Source: Rhynchonema sp. JSB1_4
Lineage: Eukaryota > Nematoda > Chromadorea > Monhysterida > Xyalidae
Length of the DNA: 64,000 bases
NCBI GenBank assembly: GCA_030248065.1
Contig: JASAMV010009140.1
Location: forward strand, 1 to 64,000
Reading direction: 5' to 3'
Positions within the stretch are counted from its first letter, which is position 1. Every line of letters starts with the position of its first letter. Below are positions 1-42,127 of the stretch, piece after piece. A model generated the notes under the pieces. The model worked only from the letters and a program-made list of their open reading frames with translations. It made no database searches and was not told the origin of the DNA. Both the position numbers and the translations under genes were made by a program.

Positions 1-156
1 AATGGTATGAGGCAACCCGGGGTGCGAGCGTTTGGGATTGAGCCAAAAAAAATCAACAAGAAAATCATATTTCGAAAAAGTAGCTGCCAGAGAATAATAA
101 TCCGGTCGATGTGTGATAAAGTGCAGCTGGTGTGTGTGTCACACCCCAAAACGTAC

Positions 157-174
157 CTGGTCGGATGAGGATCG
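157..174 (-). CDS. Possible 18-nt fry microexon
   Basis: Six codons reading RSSSDQ lie between TACTAAG and GTACGT and would keep phase 0 after exon 286-360. The acceptor has little pyrimidine tract. The 150 bases to its left show no clear exon. Transcript data would settle it. Confidence 0.25.
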
Positions 175-285
175 CTTAGTATGAAACATTACGCTGCACA
201 CATGACAATGACTGGCACACAACAACAGGCTGACAAGCGCAAAAAGACAAGAAAACCACAAAATAATTCGACGATGACGACATAC

Positions 286-31417
<31,132 letters not shown>

Positions 31418-31579
31418 TGTTGTCCCACTGCAGCCGCAACACACGTTCTGCGATTGCGAACGGGACGACGACGAAGTTTGCAACCGCTTTTTTATGATGT
31501 ATGAATTTCGTTGGCTCCTTGCTCGCCGTTTGTCGAATAAAATTGAAGATTTTTTCGTGTCAGTCAACGATTAATCCAA

Positions 31580-34500
31580 CGACATTAGTTCAGCTAACGC
31601 AGCACGTTTCACATTTTGCGCACCTGTGGTGTTAATTAACGGAGGTCTGGAAAGCGCAATTTGATCATTTCATGCTTTTTTGTGTTATCAACCAACTTCA
31701 CTGGTGTAGCTGGGGGGAGGGCCCCCGAGGTACAGTAGGTAGCTAGATTGTAGATTGACACCAGTGCTGTGGCTGGGGGAGGGGTCCCCCCAATGGTACC
31801 CTACCCGCCCCGGTACACTACCCCCTCCCCGCACCGCTCCAGTAGCCTACCCCCTACCCGCCCCGCTCTGGTACCCTACCCGCCACGATTTTTGACCTCA
31901 AAATGCTCATTTTATCGGTCAAAAATGCCCGAATTTCGACCGAAACCCCTTAAAAGTACAAAAAATCGAGCGCGATTCATGCACTTTATAGCATATAAAA
32001 ATAGGCACCCAAAAACTTGTATTGTACCGCAGAGTAGTACTTGGTCAGGGTGTTGACGATAGATAGATGACCCAAGTCCGAAATCTGGGGGTCGACCCAA
32101 ACTTGTTGACGATAGTTAGATGGTGGGGGGTCGCCAAAAATCAAGGTATAGTACAGTGCATTAAGTAGGTAATAATGTGTAAATATTAATGAAAATGTAC
32201 TTAGATGTACTAAACTCGCGCGTAGCGTGCGATTTTTTTTGCCTATTTGGGGCCTCTGGTAGGGAGATACACTAATATCCCCGCCGGGCCAGGAACTACA
32301 CTGTGAGAGCTTGATGAAGGCAGCAATGAAATAGAAAAAACAGAGAAGTACCATAAAAACCTAAATACAGCCCCCCGGAATAGAGCCCCCCAAAAGGGGT
32401 CAGTGAATTAATAGAGCCCCCCTAAGTACCGTATTGTCGGAAATAGAACCCGGGGGGTCTATTTTTTCCCTGTGGTCATTTTGGGGGGTTCAATTTATGG
32501 GGGGGTCCATTATTGGGGGCATAGTAGTGGCTGGGGGGTTGGGGGGTTGCCCCCCCTCTCAGAACTTACCTACCACAAAACCCGAGGGGGGTTGGATCAT
32601 ACCTCTCACAAGCAATTTTATACCTTTTTAAGGCAAAAATCGGTGTTTTTCGACCTTATTTCCCCAAAAATCGCAAACCCACCCCTAATACCTGTTTTTA
32701 GGCGATTTTCGGCGAAAATTTGGAAAAAGTACTATTTTTACCTCATTTTTGGCCAAAATTGTATCACAAAAACGGTGTTTTTTCGCCTTTTTGGGTGACC
32801 AAAATCATACCTCATCATATCATATCATAAATCACGCATCCGGTCCCAACCCCGCATCATACTTACCTCCCACCAGTTTAGTTCCAGTTGAGCAATGTTG
32901 GGGGGGAGCACCCAAATTTGGAGAAAAGTCACTTTTTGAGGTCGAAAATTTGGCTCGTTTTTGCCCCTTTTAGGAAAAAATCTCAATAAAAAGGGTATTT
33001 TGGCGATTTTTGACAACATTGACCTGAAGATCACTCATTTTATGCCTAAAAATGCCTAACAATTATTGATGAAAATGTACTTAGATCTATTATGTATACT
33101 TGCGGGCCGGAAAAAAACCGTTTTTTTTCGAAAAAAAACGGAAAAAAACCGTTTTTTTCCCGAGGCCCGGAAAAATACGTTTTTATTTTTCCGGAAATTT
33201 TTCCAAGTGGCAACTTTTTGGAAAAAAACGGTTTTTTTTTCAAAAATTTCCGAGATATTTTCCAAGGTTGCGAGAGGATGTTGTCAAAACCAATGTAAAT
33301 AGGTACAAAACAGTTTAAAATGAGCACTTTTTAATCTCCACGTGCATTTTTAGCCTGTTTCAGGCCATTTCCCGCAGAAATTTTCTCCAAATAGGCGTTT
33401 TTGGACCATGGGTATCCTTAAAAAATACTGGAAAAATATTTGGAAAAAAACGGTTTTTTTCCAAAAATATATTTTGCGGGAAAATACGCAAGTATACTTA
33501 GATGTACTAAATCCGGGCGTAGCGCGCGATTTTTTGCCTATTTGGGGTGAAAAATACCGATTTTGAGCCATTTTGAGTCAAAAATGTCAATTTTGGGTTC
33601 GAAATGTGTTGACGATAGATAGATTGTTCCCAAAATTTGTTGACGATAGATAGATTAGCCCATAAGTGTTGACGATAGATAGATGAAATCAAAAAGTGTT
33701 GACGATAGATGGATGAATTTGGAGGGGACCCCCCAAGTACTACCCTGCGTGTAGTACTTGGTCAGGCTGTTGACGATAGATAGATTGGGACCCGAAACAT
33801 AGTAGTGGCTGGGGGGGGGTTACCCCCCTCTCAGTACTTACCTACCACAAAACCCGAGGGGGGTTGGGGGGGATTGAGTACTTACCTCTCACAACTCCAA
33901 ATCATACCTCTCACAAGCAATTTTATACCTTTTTAAGGCAAAAATCGGTGTTTTTCGACCTTATTTTTCCCAAAAATCGCGCGCTTAAGCCCACCCATAA
34001 TACCTATTTTTAGGCGATTTTCGGCGAAAATTTGAAAAAAGTACTATTTTACCTCATTTTTTGGCCAAAATTGTATCACAAAAACGGTGTTTTTTCGCGT
34101 TTTTGGGTGACCAAAATCATACCTCTCACGCTTCCGGTCCCAACCCCGCATCATACTTACCTCCAACACATGGGCCTGCCACTACGCTGACCCGAAATGT
34201 GTTGACGATAGATAGATGACCCAAGTCCGAAATCTGGGGGGGTCGACCCGTCGACCAAACTTGTTGACGATAGATAGATGGTGGGGGGTCGCCAAAAATC
34301 AAGGTATAGTACAGTGTGCTAAGTCGTAATAATGTGTAAATATTAATGAAAATGTACTTAGATGTACTAAATCCGCGCATAGCGCGCGATTTTTTGCCTA
34401 TTTGGAACAAAAAATACCAATTTTGAGCCATTTTGAGTCAAAAATGTCAACTTTGGGTTCAAAATGTGTTGACGATAGATAGATTGTTCCCAGAATTTGT

Positions 34501-36650
34501 TGACGATAGATAGATTTGCCCACTGTAGTGGCTGGGGGGATGGGGGGATTCCCCCCCCTAAGGGGTATCTATCTCGATTCTCGAGTCAACCCTTAGGGGG
34601 GATGGGGGCGGGGGGGAGGGGTATCTATCTCGAGCCAACCCCTAACGGTCTCGAGTACCGTAAAACCTAAAATACAAGGGGGCTGTATTTTTTCACTGAC
34701 CCCTTTTAGGGGGGCTGTATTTTGGGGGGGGGGCTCTATTTTTGGGGGGCTGTATTTTTTCGCTGCCCAAAAGCTCAAAAAATGTTCCAAAAAATACCGT
34801 AAAAACCTAAATAGAGCCCCCCTCGGAATATCGATCGAAAATAACACCGGATTTGGAACGCTCTCGCTGAGAAACGAAAATAATTTTTTGAAAATGGGGT
34901 CAGTGAATTAATAGAGCCCCCCTTGTATTTAGGTTTTTACGGTACCCCTAAAATGGAGTTCGGTCAGGGTGTTACTGGTCATTATTGAGTGTTTTTAGGT
35001 GCAGATCTTCCATAAAAGGCTTTACGTCATCATATACTCAACCACAAACGTAGTACACAAGGCGTCTTATACAAGAACTTGACTTTACGACTCCCAAGCG
35101 GGGAATTCCAAGTTGGGGGGGCTGTATTTCTGGGGGGGCTCTATTTTTTCACTGACCCCTTTTAGGGGGGCTGTATTTTTGGGGGGCTCTATTTTTTGGG
35201 GGGGGCTCTATTTTAGGGAATACGGTAAGTAGATTTATGCTTTTCAAAGGCAAAAATAGGTGTTTTTCGACCTCGGAAACCCTAAAAATCGAGCGCTAAA
35301 CACCCAAAAATGGTTATTTTAGGCTAATTTTCGGCAAAAATGTCAAAAAGTACCCATTTTTTAAGCCAATTTTGCAGTAAAATTGCATGCAAAAAACGGC
35401 CTTTTTTCGCCTTTTAACGGACCATAGGGGTATCTTGGGTAGCCTCTGGGGGTATCTCGAGTAACTCCGAAACCTTCCCCCCCCCAAGGGTATCTTGGGT
35501 CGATTGGCCTGCCGCTGCCACCACTGGATTTGCCCATAAGTTCCCATAAATTTTTCAGGTTCGGGTCAGTGAATTAATGGAGGCCCCCCGAAAGAGAGCC
35601 CCCGTAATAGAGCCCCCCAAAATAGGGTCAGTGAATTAATAGAGCTCCCTTCTATTTAGGTTTTTACGGTAAGTGAAGTGAAGTGAAGGCAAAAAAGCGA
35701 GCAGCAAGACCAAATTTACCATAAAAACCTAAATACAAGGGGGGCTCTATTAATTCACTGACAGAGGTCGCAATCGGGCCGGGTTTGGCCGGCCCGGCCC
35801 GGCCCGAATTTTTTGGCTCAGATTTTAACCCAAGTTTTGTCATAATTTTTGCGATTTTTTTGAACCTATTTTTTGGTTGAAAACAACGGTGTTGCAGGGG
35901 GTGGGGGCACCCCCTAGGTACAGTAGGTAGGTAGGTTGACGCTCCATCCTGGTACACTAGGTAGGTCGCCGCAGGCGGCTAGTACAGTAAGTTGCGATTT
36001 TTGGCTCAAAATGGTATATAAAATCGGTACTTTTCACTCCAAATAGGCGATAAATCGCCGCGCTACGGGCGAAATTAGCGTTTTAGAGCACATTTTCTTC
36101 AAAATTTCGACCGAAAAAATTTTGTTCCCCTTTAGCCCGGCCGGTACAGTAGGTAGGTTGCCGTCCCACATTTTTGGTGGTACTGTAGGTTGCCGCCCCG
36201 CCTGGGTAGCTACACCACTGGTTGAAAATACATTGTTTTCCATGAAATGGTCGTCAGACAGAGACAATACTGATCACTTGCTTGCCGAATCCGTCAGAAA
36301 TTTTAGTATTTTTGACAAAAAAATCCCTACTTTTTCAGTAAAATAAGTCACTTCAGAAGCTTCGGGCCGGGGTGCCCGGCCCGGCACGGCCCGACCCTCC
36401 AAATCTCCGGCCCGGCCCGGCCCGGCCCGAGCCAAAAGCCCAAAATCGCGGCCCGGCCCGGCCCGGCCCGAGGTCGGGCCGGCCCGATTGCGACCTCTGT
36501 TCACTGACCCCATTTTCAAAAAATTATTTTCGTTTCTCAGCGAGAGCGTTCCAAACCCGGTGTTATTTTCGATCGATATTCCGAGGGGGGCTCTATTCCG
36601 GGGGGCTCTATCTATTTAGGTTTTTACGGTAAAAAATTGCCTTTCTCTTT
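31580..36650. repeat. Repeat-dense block with no gene
   Basis: Direct repeats: 32525-32880 with 33800-34170, and 32040-32240 with 34195-34400. Inverted repeats: 34820-34915 with 36505-36610 (GAATATCGATCGAAAATAAC), and GGCCCGGCCCGG blocks at 35775-35815 and 36365-36495. Recurring strings: TAGGTTTTTACGGTA, TCAGTGAATTAATAGAG next to runs of C, and TGTTGACGATAGATAGAT. G- or C-runs of 6-10 are common. No convincing exon on either strand. Confidence 0.8.
33095..33480. repeat. Low-complexity AAAAAACGG/CCGTTTTTT palindromes
   Basis: Many mirrored runs of AAAAAACCG and CGGTTTTTT. The same style occurs at 5530-5760 in a fry intron (AAAAAACGGTTTTTTCTCG). Confidence 0.7.
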
Positions 36651-36654
36651 CTTT

Positions 36655-37535
36655 CATTTCTGAAATACAGTACGTGGAACCGGAACATTATTGGATCCGT
36701 ACAAGTCACCTTCAAAATAAGTCGTCTCATGAGTTCGTGGCTTTATACAATACAGTCGTGCTGTTATGTGCACTTGTTGACAAATATGACATTTATTATT
36801 TTTGCCATGTTTGTCATACATTCAACAAGTGTCCACATACGGAATGAGACGATCGACCAGTTGAAGTGGTTTGGGGTGGGGGTGGGCACTCCCGTAATAT
36901 ACGGGACCTGACCAAAATAGACCAAATGGGCTCTGAAGGGACATAAAACGTTTGCTGTGGTTTCCATGGATGCTGAAAACGACGGAAAGTAATTTTACAT
37001 CATTAGATCTGCAAGCCTTGTGCCATTTTGTCCCAAATCATTGCCAAAATATCGGTTGGCGGTGGTGCTTAGACGGGTTCGAATCCCACCGTGCATAACC
37101 ACCTCGAAGTCTAAAGCTGAACTTTTATTGGATTTTACGCTTTGTATGGACAGGTCTTCCTGGCTGGTGCCTAAGCCTTAGCCTAGTGCTGAACATAAAA
37201 TGAGGTACAAACAGCTGGACAAGAGCTCCAAGCAGCGTGTTAGGCTTATTCAGGTTCAATCGGGTTTTCAGGTGTTAGGCTTAGCTGCGAAGTCAAAGTG
37301 GTTTCTATGATCGTTTTCAGCGCCTCTAAAAACCCCAAGAGAAGTTTGATTACATTTCAATGCCGATTTAGAAGTTTTCTGGCTAGGTCCCGTATATATT
37401 CCGGGAGTGCCTTGGGGTGGAGGTGGAGATGGATATGGGTAGTTGAACTTGAGTTGTGTTATTGTTAACAAATTGAGGAGTTCAGTTCAGCAGTAATTAA
37501 TTGTCCAGCCAGCCAGTGCCTTCCCAACTCTTTTA
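36655..37535. other. Intergenic, no gene seen
   Basis: Contains a tRNA-like B-box GGGTTCGAATCCCACC at about 37074-37090 without a full tRNA, and CCTAAGCCTTAGCCTAG near 37160. No exon recognised. Confidence 0.55.
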
Positions 37536-37834
37536 GGGCTCCACCAGATGGACCCGAAACCCGAAATATAAATTTTTCAGTGTCCATGACTCGGGTTTCG
37601 GGTTTTGAAAAAAAGCCCGAAACCCGAAACAAAATGCACGATAATCGAAAAATGTTTCGGTTTTGTCACTTGTAGCTGAAGTTAATAATGTATGTATATT
37701 TATACTGTCAGTCGAAACATTTTCGATTATCATACTTCGTGTTTCGGGTTTTGGGTTTTTTTCAAAATCCGAAACCCGAAACATGGACATAGAAAAACTG
37801 TATTTCGGGTTTCGGGTCTATCTGGCTGAGCCCC
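37536..37834. repeat. CGGGTTTCGGGT palindromic element
   Basis: GGGCTCCACCAGATGGACCC at the left mirrors GGGTCTATCTGGCTGAGCCC at the right. Both arms carry GGGTTTCGGGTTTTG units. It resembles the GTCGGGT elements in design but has a different sequence. Confidence 0.8.
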
Positions 37835-38194
37835 AAATGGTGTGGTTTTGGGTCCAGCCAAAGGACAGCCGGCCCTGCGTCTCCGCTCAACGTCTGAGCT
37901 AGTTTTGTCCAAAACTTTAGATTTTCGAAGTCTGGGCCGTGGTTCAAATGCCCTGAATTTTCAGTTAATTTCAGTTCAGTTCATTTCCGCCCACTGGAGC
38001 GGCTTTCAATTTTTTCGTGAAACATCACGGCTCAGAAAGGCGGAACACCGTCGTCAGGCAAAAGTGATGCCGTTGGACGCTCTCAGCGGCTTCTGCTTTG
38101 GCGACGGTGTTCCGCCTTTCCAGTCTGAGAGGATGTTCCGCCTTTCTTGGACAGTAATGTTTCACAAATGTTTCATGATTTTTGGATTTTTTTC

Positions 38195-38338
38195 TCAGCA
38201 AAACTGATGTTTTGAACCGCAAGTGTCGGGTGTTGGGTCCCAAAAAACCCGACACCCGACATCTGGAGGCACCCGCACCCGACACCTACACTTTTTTGGC
38301 ACCCGACACCCGACAAGCCGACATCTCTCTAACCCTAG
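38195..38338. repeat. GTCGGGT-rich element (copy 3, truncated, inverted)
   Basis: One end only, in reverse: TTTTGAACCGCAAGTGTCGG to CATCTCTCTAACCCTAG. Confidence 0.82.
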
Positions 38339-38430
38339 CGCAGAATAGGCATATGTTGTCATTCACGAGCACGTTCGACACTCTCGCCTACCCGTTCGTT
38401 ATTGTCATACCCGTCACTCTCGCCTACCCG

Positions 38431-38850
38431 ACAGATGCGACACTCAACACAGCGAGGTGTGTCGTGCGCATATCGACCGATTTCTGTCCCTGATTCCCCT
38501 TGACTCGATCAAATGCTCGGCCCCACCCCACATCGTGACCTGTGCTACGAACTGGCCGTGAAACGTCACTGGACCGACGTGGTGTTCGCGTTGAGACGAG
38601 TTGTCAGTGCACAGAAACAATCGGGAAGTCGATTGAAGAATGCCGGCTATGGTTGTGATGTATCGGCTCAGGTCGGGAATTTTAGTTTTAATTTTATTCA
38701 GACAATTTAGACTATAGGGAAAAGTCATGCGAACCGTGTAGATGTTTGGTGTGAGTGAACCAACATTTTCAGATCAGGCTCCAGTTGTATAGAAGCTTTT
38801 TTCGTTACTTCAAGCACGATGTTACCCCAGCCATTGTCAGAATGAGCATT
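38431..38850 (+). pseudogene. Broken duplicate of BTB gene exon 6 and flanking intron
   Basis: Bases from about 38431 to 38675 are nearly identical to 44206-44440 (exon 6 of the BTB gene), and similarity resumes at about 38745-38850 against 44525-44640 in the intron behind it. Relative to the 44 kb copy there is a 5-base insertion (CCCCACCCCACATCG against CCCCACATCG near 38520) that shifts the reading frame inside the exon. The acceptor CAG is retained but the bases around it differ. No other exon of the gene is repeated nearby, so this is a fragmentary duplicate rather than a second gene. Confidence 0.75.
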
Positions 38851-39441
38851 AAACGCAAATCGCATGGCATCAGTCCCTCGTCATGGTTTTTTTGCCAAGT
38901 TTTGGTCGGAGGCATCCTTGGGATTTTGTTGCAAACTATTGGCGCTGCTGGCCACGTTCTCAATATGCAACGCGCACGTTCGACTCAAATACAAATTGCG
39001 CACAATAAAGATTGCATGTTTGTGCTGTTACCATGGTTGAATTGAATAATAACCGGGCAATATCATCCATCAAATATGTATCCACATCTACAGTATATGT
39101 GTATCATCCATTCATCTCTACATTGTTATCAAACGAACACTGCTTTTTAGACGTCAACGCATTTCATCGACGCTGGCAACTCCGAATGAGCGAGAGGAAT
39201 ATATTATAATAAATACGAATTTATGCTGCGCTGACGTCGAGCGCCGACGAGGTCCGTTGACCACGTTAATATTAGCCGCTCTTCGGTAGCTTTGTGTCGG
39301 TCTGAATGTATTTCAAAAACAAAGACTTGTTGCGGTTATGTTTGTCCAAGTCCCAGTTGCCTCCAGTTTCCAACTAACGAAGCGCACGCTGCACAGACAA
39401 GACATTTTTCCACAAACATTTCATCAAATAAACACACCATT

Positions 39442-40158
39442 ATGGCTGTACTCAATCTGCGCGTGTTTGTGTCTGCGATAAGCTTCGTGACTCTGGCAAA
39501 TGCTTGCTTTCCCTTACCGTTCTTCAAAACTGGGTATGGAATTGGACGCCAGAAAGTGTCTCCTCAGGACATGTCCTTGCAACCATTCAATTATCCATCC
39601 CCAACTGAACAGATGTACCAACCTGGTACAACACTCCCGCTGAACTTGACGGACACAGCGTTGGCCGGTTGTTCTGACATCTGGTTCGCAGATGTTTCAT
39701 TCATTCGTTGTTGTCAAGGAATTATGACTAAAGCAGTGAGACAAAGTAATTTTTAAAAAGGGAGTCATGCTATGTGCTCGTCTCAGGTTCATGGCAAACG
39801 TCAGCAATCCAGCCGGCAACACCATGTTCGAGAGGGGCGGCGTCGGCAGTGGGTACTGGTGCAGTGGGGGCAACACGCTCGTGCAACACTTCGACGGCTC
39901 ACAGGTCATTGATGCTGCTGGTGCGTGCAAATTTCTCGTTCGTGCGAACATGAACTGCTTTTTCATTCAACAGCTCAGTTCCTTTCACATACAGGCACTC
40001 ACAATTACACCGGCACAGTCCCACTGATTTGTGACCAAGCAGCTGGGTGGCAGATCACGATGCAACTGCCACACAGCCCGATCCCAGGCATGGCACCGGT
40101 AGAGTCCGTCGAATGCAACACAATGTCGCGACATTATGGGCCGTGTACAGCACAGTAG
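39442..40158 (+). CDS. Small secreted protein, three exons
   Basis: Exons 39442-39683, 39787-39920 and 39995-40158 join with matching phases (2, then 1) into a 179-residue protein. The start ATG opens a classical signal peptide, MAVLNLRVFVSAISFVTLA, with cleavage likely after NA before CFPLP. The mature part is Gly/Pro/Ser/Thr-rich with scattered cysteines (GCSDIW, GYWCSGGN, LICDQAAGW, ECNTMS, YGPCTAQ at the C-terminus) and N-glycosylation sites (NLTD, NVSN, NYTG). I do not recognise the family. The first donor is followed within 10 nt by ATGTTTCAT, a near match to the recurrent 11-mer. The phase agreement and signal peptide make it a convincing gene; its function is unknown. Confidence 0.75.
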
Positions 40159-40159
40159 A

Positions 40160-42090
40160 AAGAAATCAAACATTTTGGCCCGGAGCACTGGCATACCTAT
40201 ATGATAGCTACATATAACTATAAAAATGACTTGGGAAGTGCATTCAAAGGAATTTGAAACGGTGTCGTAGAATTTTTGCATTTTTGTTGTTGCATTTTTG
40301 CTTTAAATCGACATTATATCCGGGTGTCATTCGTGTGATGTGCTCAAAGCGTGCCTGATCAAGCTCTGTAGCGTCATGACATTATTTTCCCGATCCATTA
40401 TAAACTATGCATATTCGATAACAAAGCTTCGGCCACGAAATAACACACTTGTTCCTCGGTAGCCAGCTTGGTGTGGAGTCCGAAAATTTCGTCGATCAGA
40501 GCGTTCCCCAACCAGAGGCAAGCCAGCAGCGATCACAAGAATCTGGTGTTCGGGTCATTACCATTAGTGACGAAACGTTCGCAACCAAAAAAACTTACAA
40601 CTTGCCCGTTCGTAGTTCTCGCAGCCGCAGCTGAAGCCAGGTATAGTCTTTCCTTATTATGTTGGTCCAAACACCCACTCAACGTGTGACCCAGTTGCTC
40701 CTAGCTAAGGTCGAAATTGTGCGATTCACCTTGAAAGTGCAAAGAAAGAGAAATCAGACGTCACACGCCACGTAAAAAGCCGGCGCACGAAACAATGTTT
40801 CAGGCTTCTGGTGACGTTGGCGGCGTGCGCGTCACGTGTGATTTCTCTTTCTTTACATTTTCAAGGGGGAGTCGTGGACTTTCGACCTCAGCTAGTAGTT
40901 GGCTTACAACGTTGACACGGCTTTCTTTGACTCGCATAAGAAGGAAACACTACCTAATATAGGCTGTCCTCGAACGGGAATTTTTTTAAATTTATAAATT
41001 TATCACTCGTAAATCAATACAAAAAGGTTTCAAAATCCGCACAAAGCATGAAGATCAAAGTCCAGTCCCTGTTCCATAGATTTACCTGCTATATATAGTT
41101 TTGTTCGAGTTCCCATACTGATCTTGTGTCAATTTGTGGACCTGATGCGATGAATCTTGCGAAATTTGACAAACATTGCGCATCGGAATAATTAAAGTTC
41201 ACAGTTTTAGCAGCTGCCGAATAAAGACACACAGTTTGTTAAAACAAATCAGGGATAAGTGACAACACAACGTTATCAATAAGTAAGGAACATTTTCATA
41301 TGAAACATTTTTGATTCCCGCGCTTTCACCCATTTTTACGTACAGTTTGTAACGTTTACAAAGTGTCTGTAATTTTTACATATAATCTGTAAAAATTACA
41401 GATAGTCAGTGTTTTCATTTTTTACCGACAAAATTACCCTCGGTAAAATTATATTACAGACTCTTCCCGGAGAGTAGGCTGTCCTCGAACGGGATCCCGA
41501 TCCCGAAATCACGATCCGAAACATGTCAATCCCGACACAATTCCGATCCAGATTAATATTCTTGATCCCGATTCCGATCGGGCATTCGTATCGGAATTGT
41601 GATCCGATCAAAGCTGCTGAAAGTGGAGCTCTCGGGCGCTTCTGGGTGATGCAGAAATAAGCATGACAACAGAAACGCGGAAGAAAAGTGGAAACACCAT
41701 TTGGCGCCATGTTTGCCGCGGATGTTTCGTACTGCCACTGCGGGGTACAAAAATGAAGCATCATCAGAGAAGAGCTATTATTAGTATTGTGGCAAATCTC
41801 GATCTCGATTCCGATTACCAGGCACGATCCCGATCCGGACTACGGTATATTTCAATCCCCGTTAAGAAATTCCGATCCCTTTCAGATATACCGATCCCGT
41901 TCGAGCACTGCTAATAGGTATTCAGTATATAAGGTCCCGCGACCGATCGCCGTTTTGTTTGATGGCGGCGCCAAATTGTTTTCACTTTTCTTCATTTTAT
42001 TTTTATTCTTTTTTACTGTTTAATTCTTTTTCATTCTACTATATTTCACTTTATTTTCACTTAATTTCACTTCATATTTTCACTGCTTTC
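40160..42090. other. Intergenic, no gene seen
   Basis: Between the secreted-protein gene and the plus BTB gene. It holds the hairpin at 40701-40895, AT-rich sequence with CTGTAA/TTACAG strings near 41340-41460, and CCGATCCCGA-type tandem variants at 41500-41590 and 41800-41910. Confidence 0.6.
40701..40895. repeat. Long hairpin element
   Basis: CTAGCTAAGGTCGAAATTGT mirrors TTTCGACCTCAGCTAG; inner arms AAAGAAAGAGAAATCAGACG and CACGTGTGATTTCTCTTTCT. Confidence 0.8.
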
Positions 42091-42127
42091 AGCTGAACGC
42101 AAGCATCACGTGTATAATTCAATCAGC

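Noticed and set aside
33600..34520. Regularly spaced identical units resembling a CRISPR array.
   Set aside because: Eukaryotic context, uneven spacers, units also present singly elsewhere, no cas genes.
37060..37105. tRNA-like B-box GGGTTCGAATCCC.
   Set aside because: No A-box or cloverleaf around it; at most a fragment.
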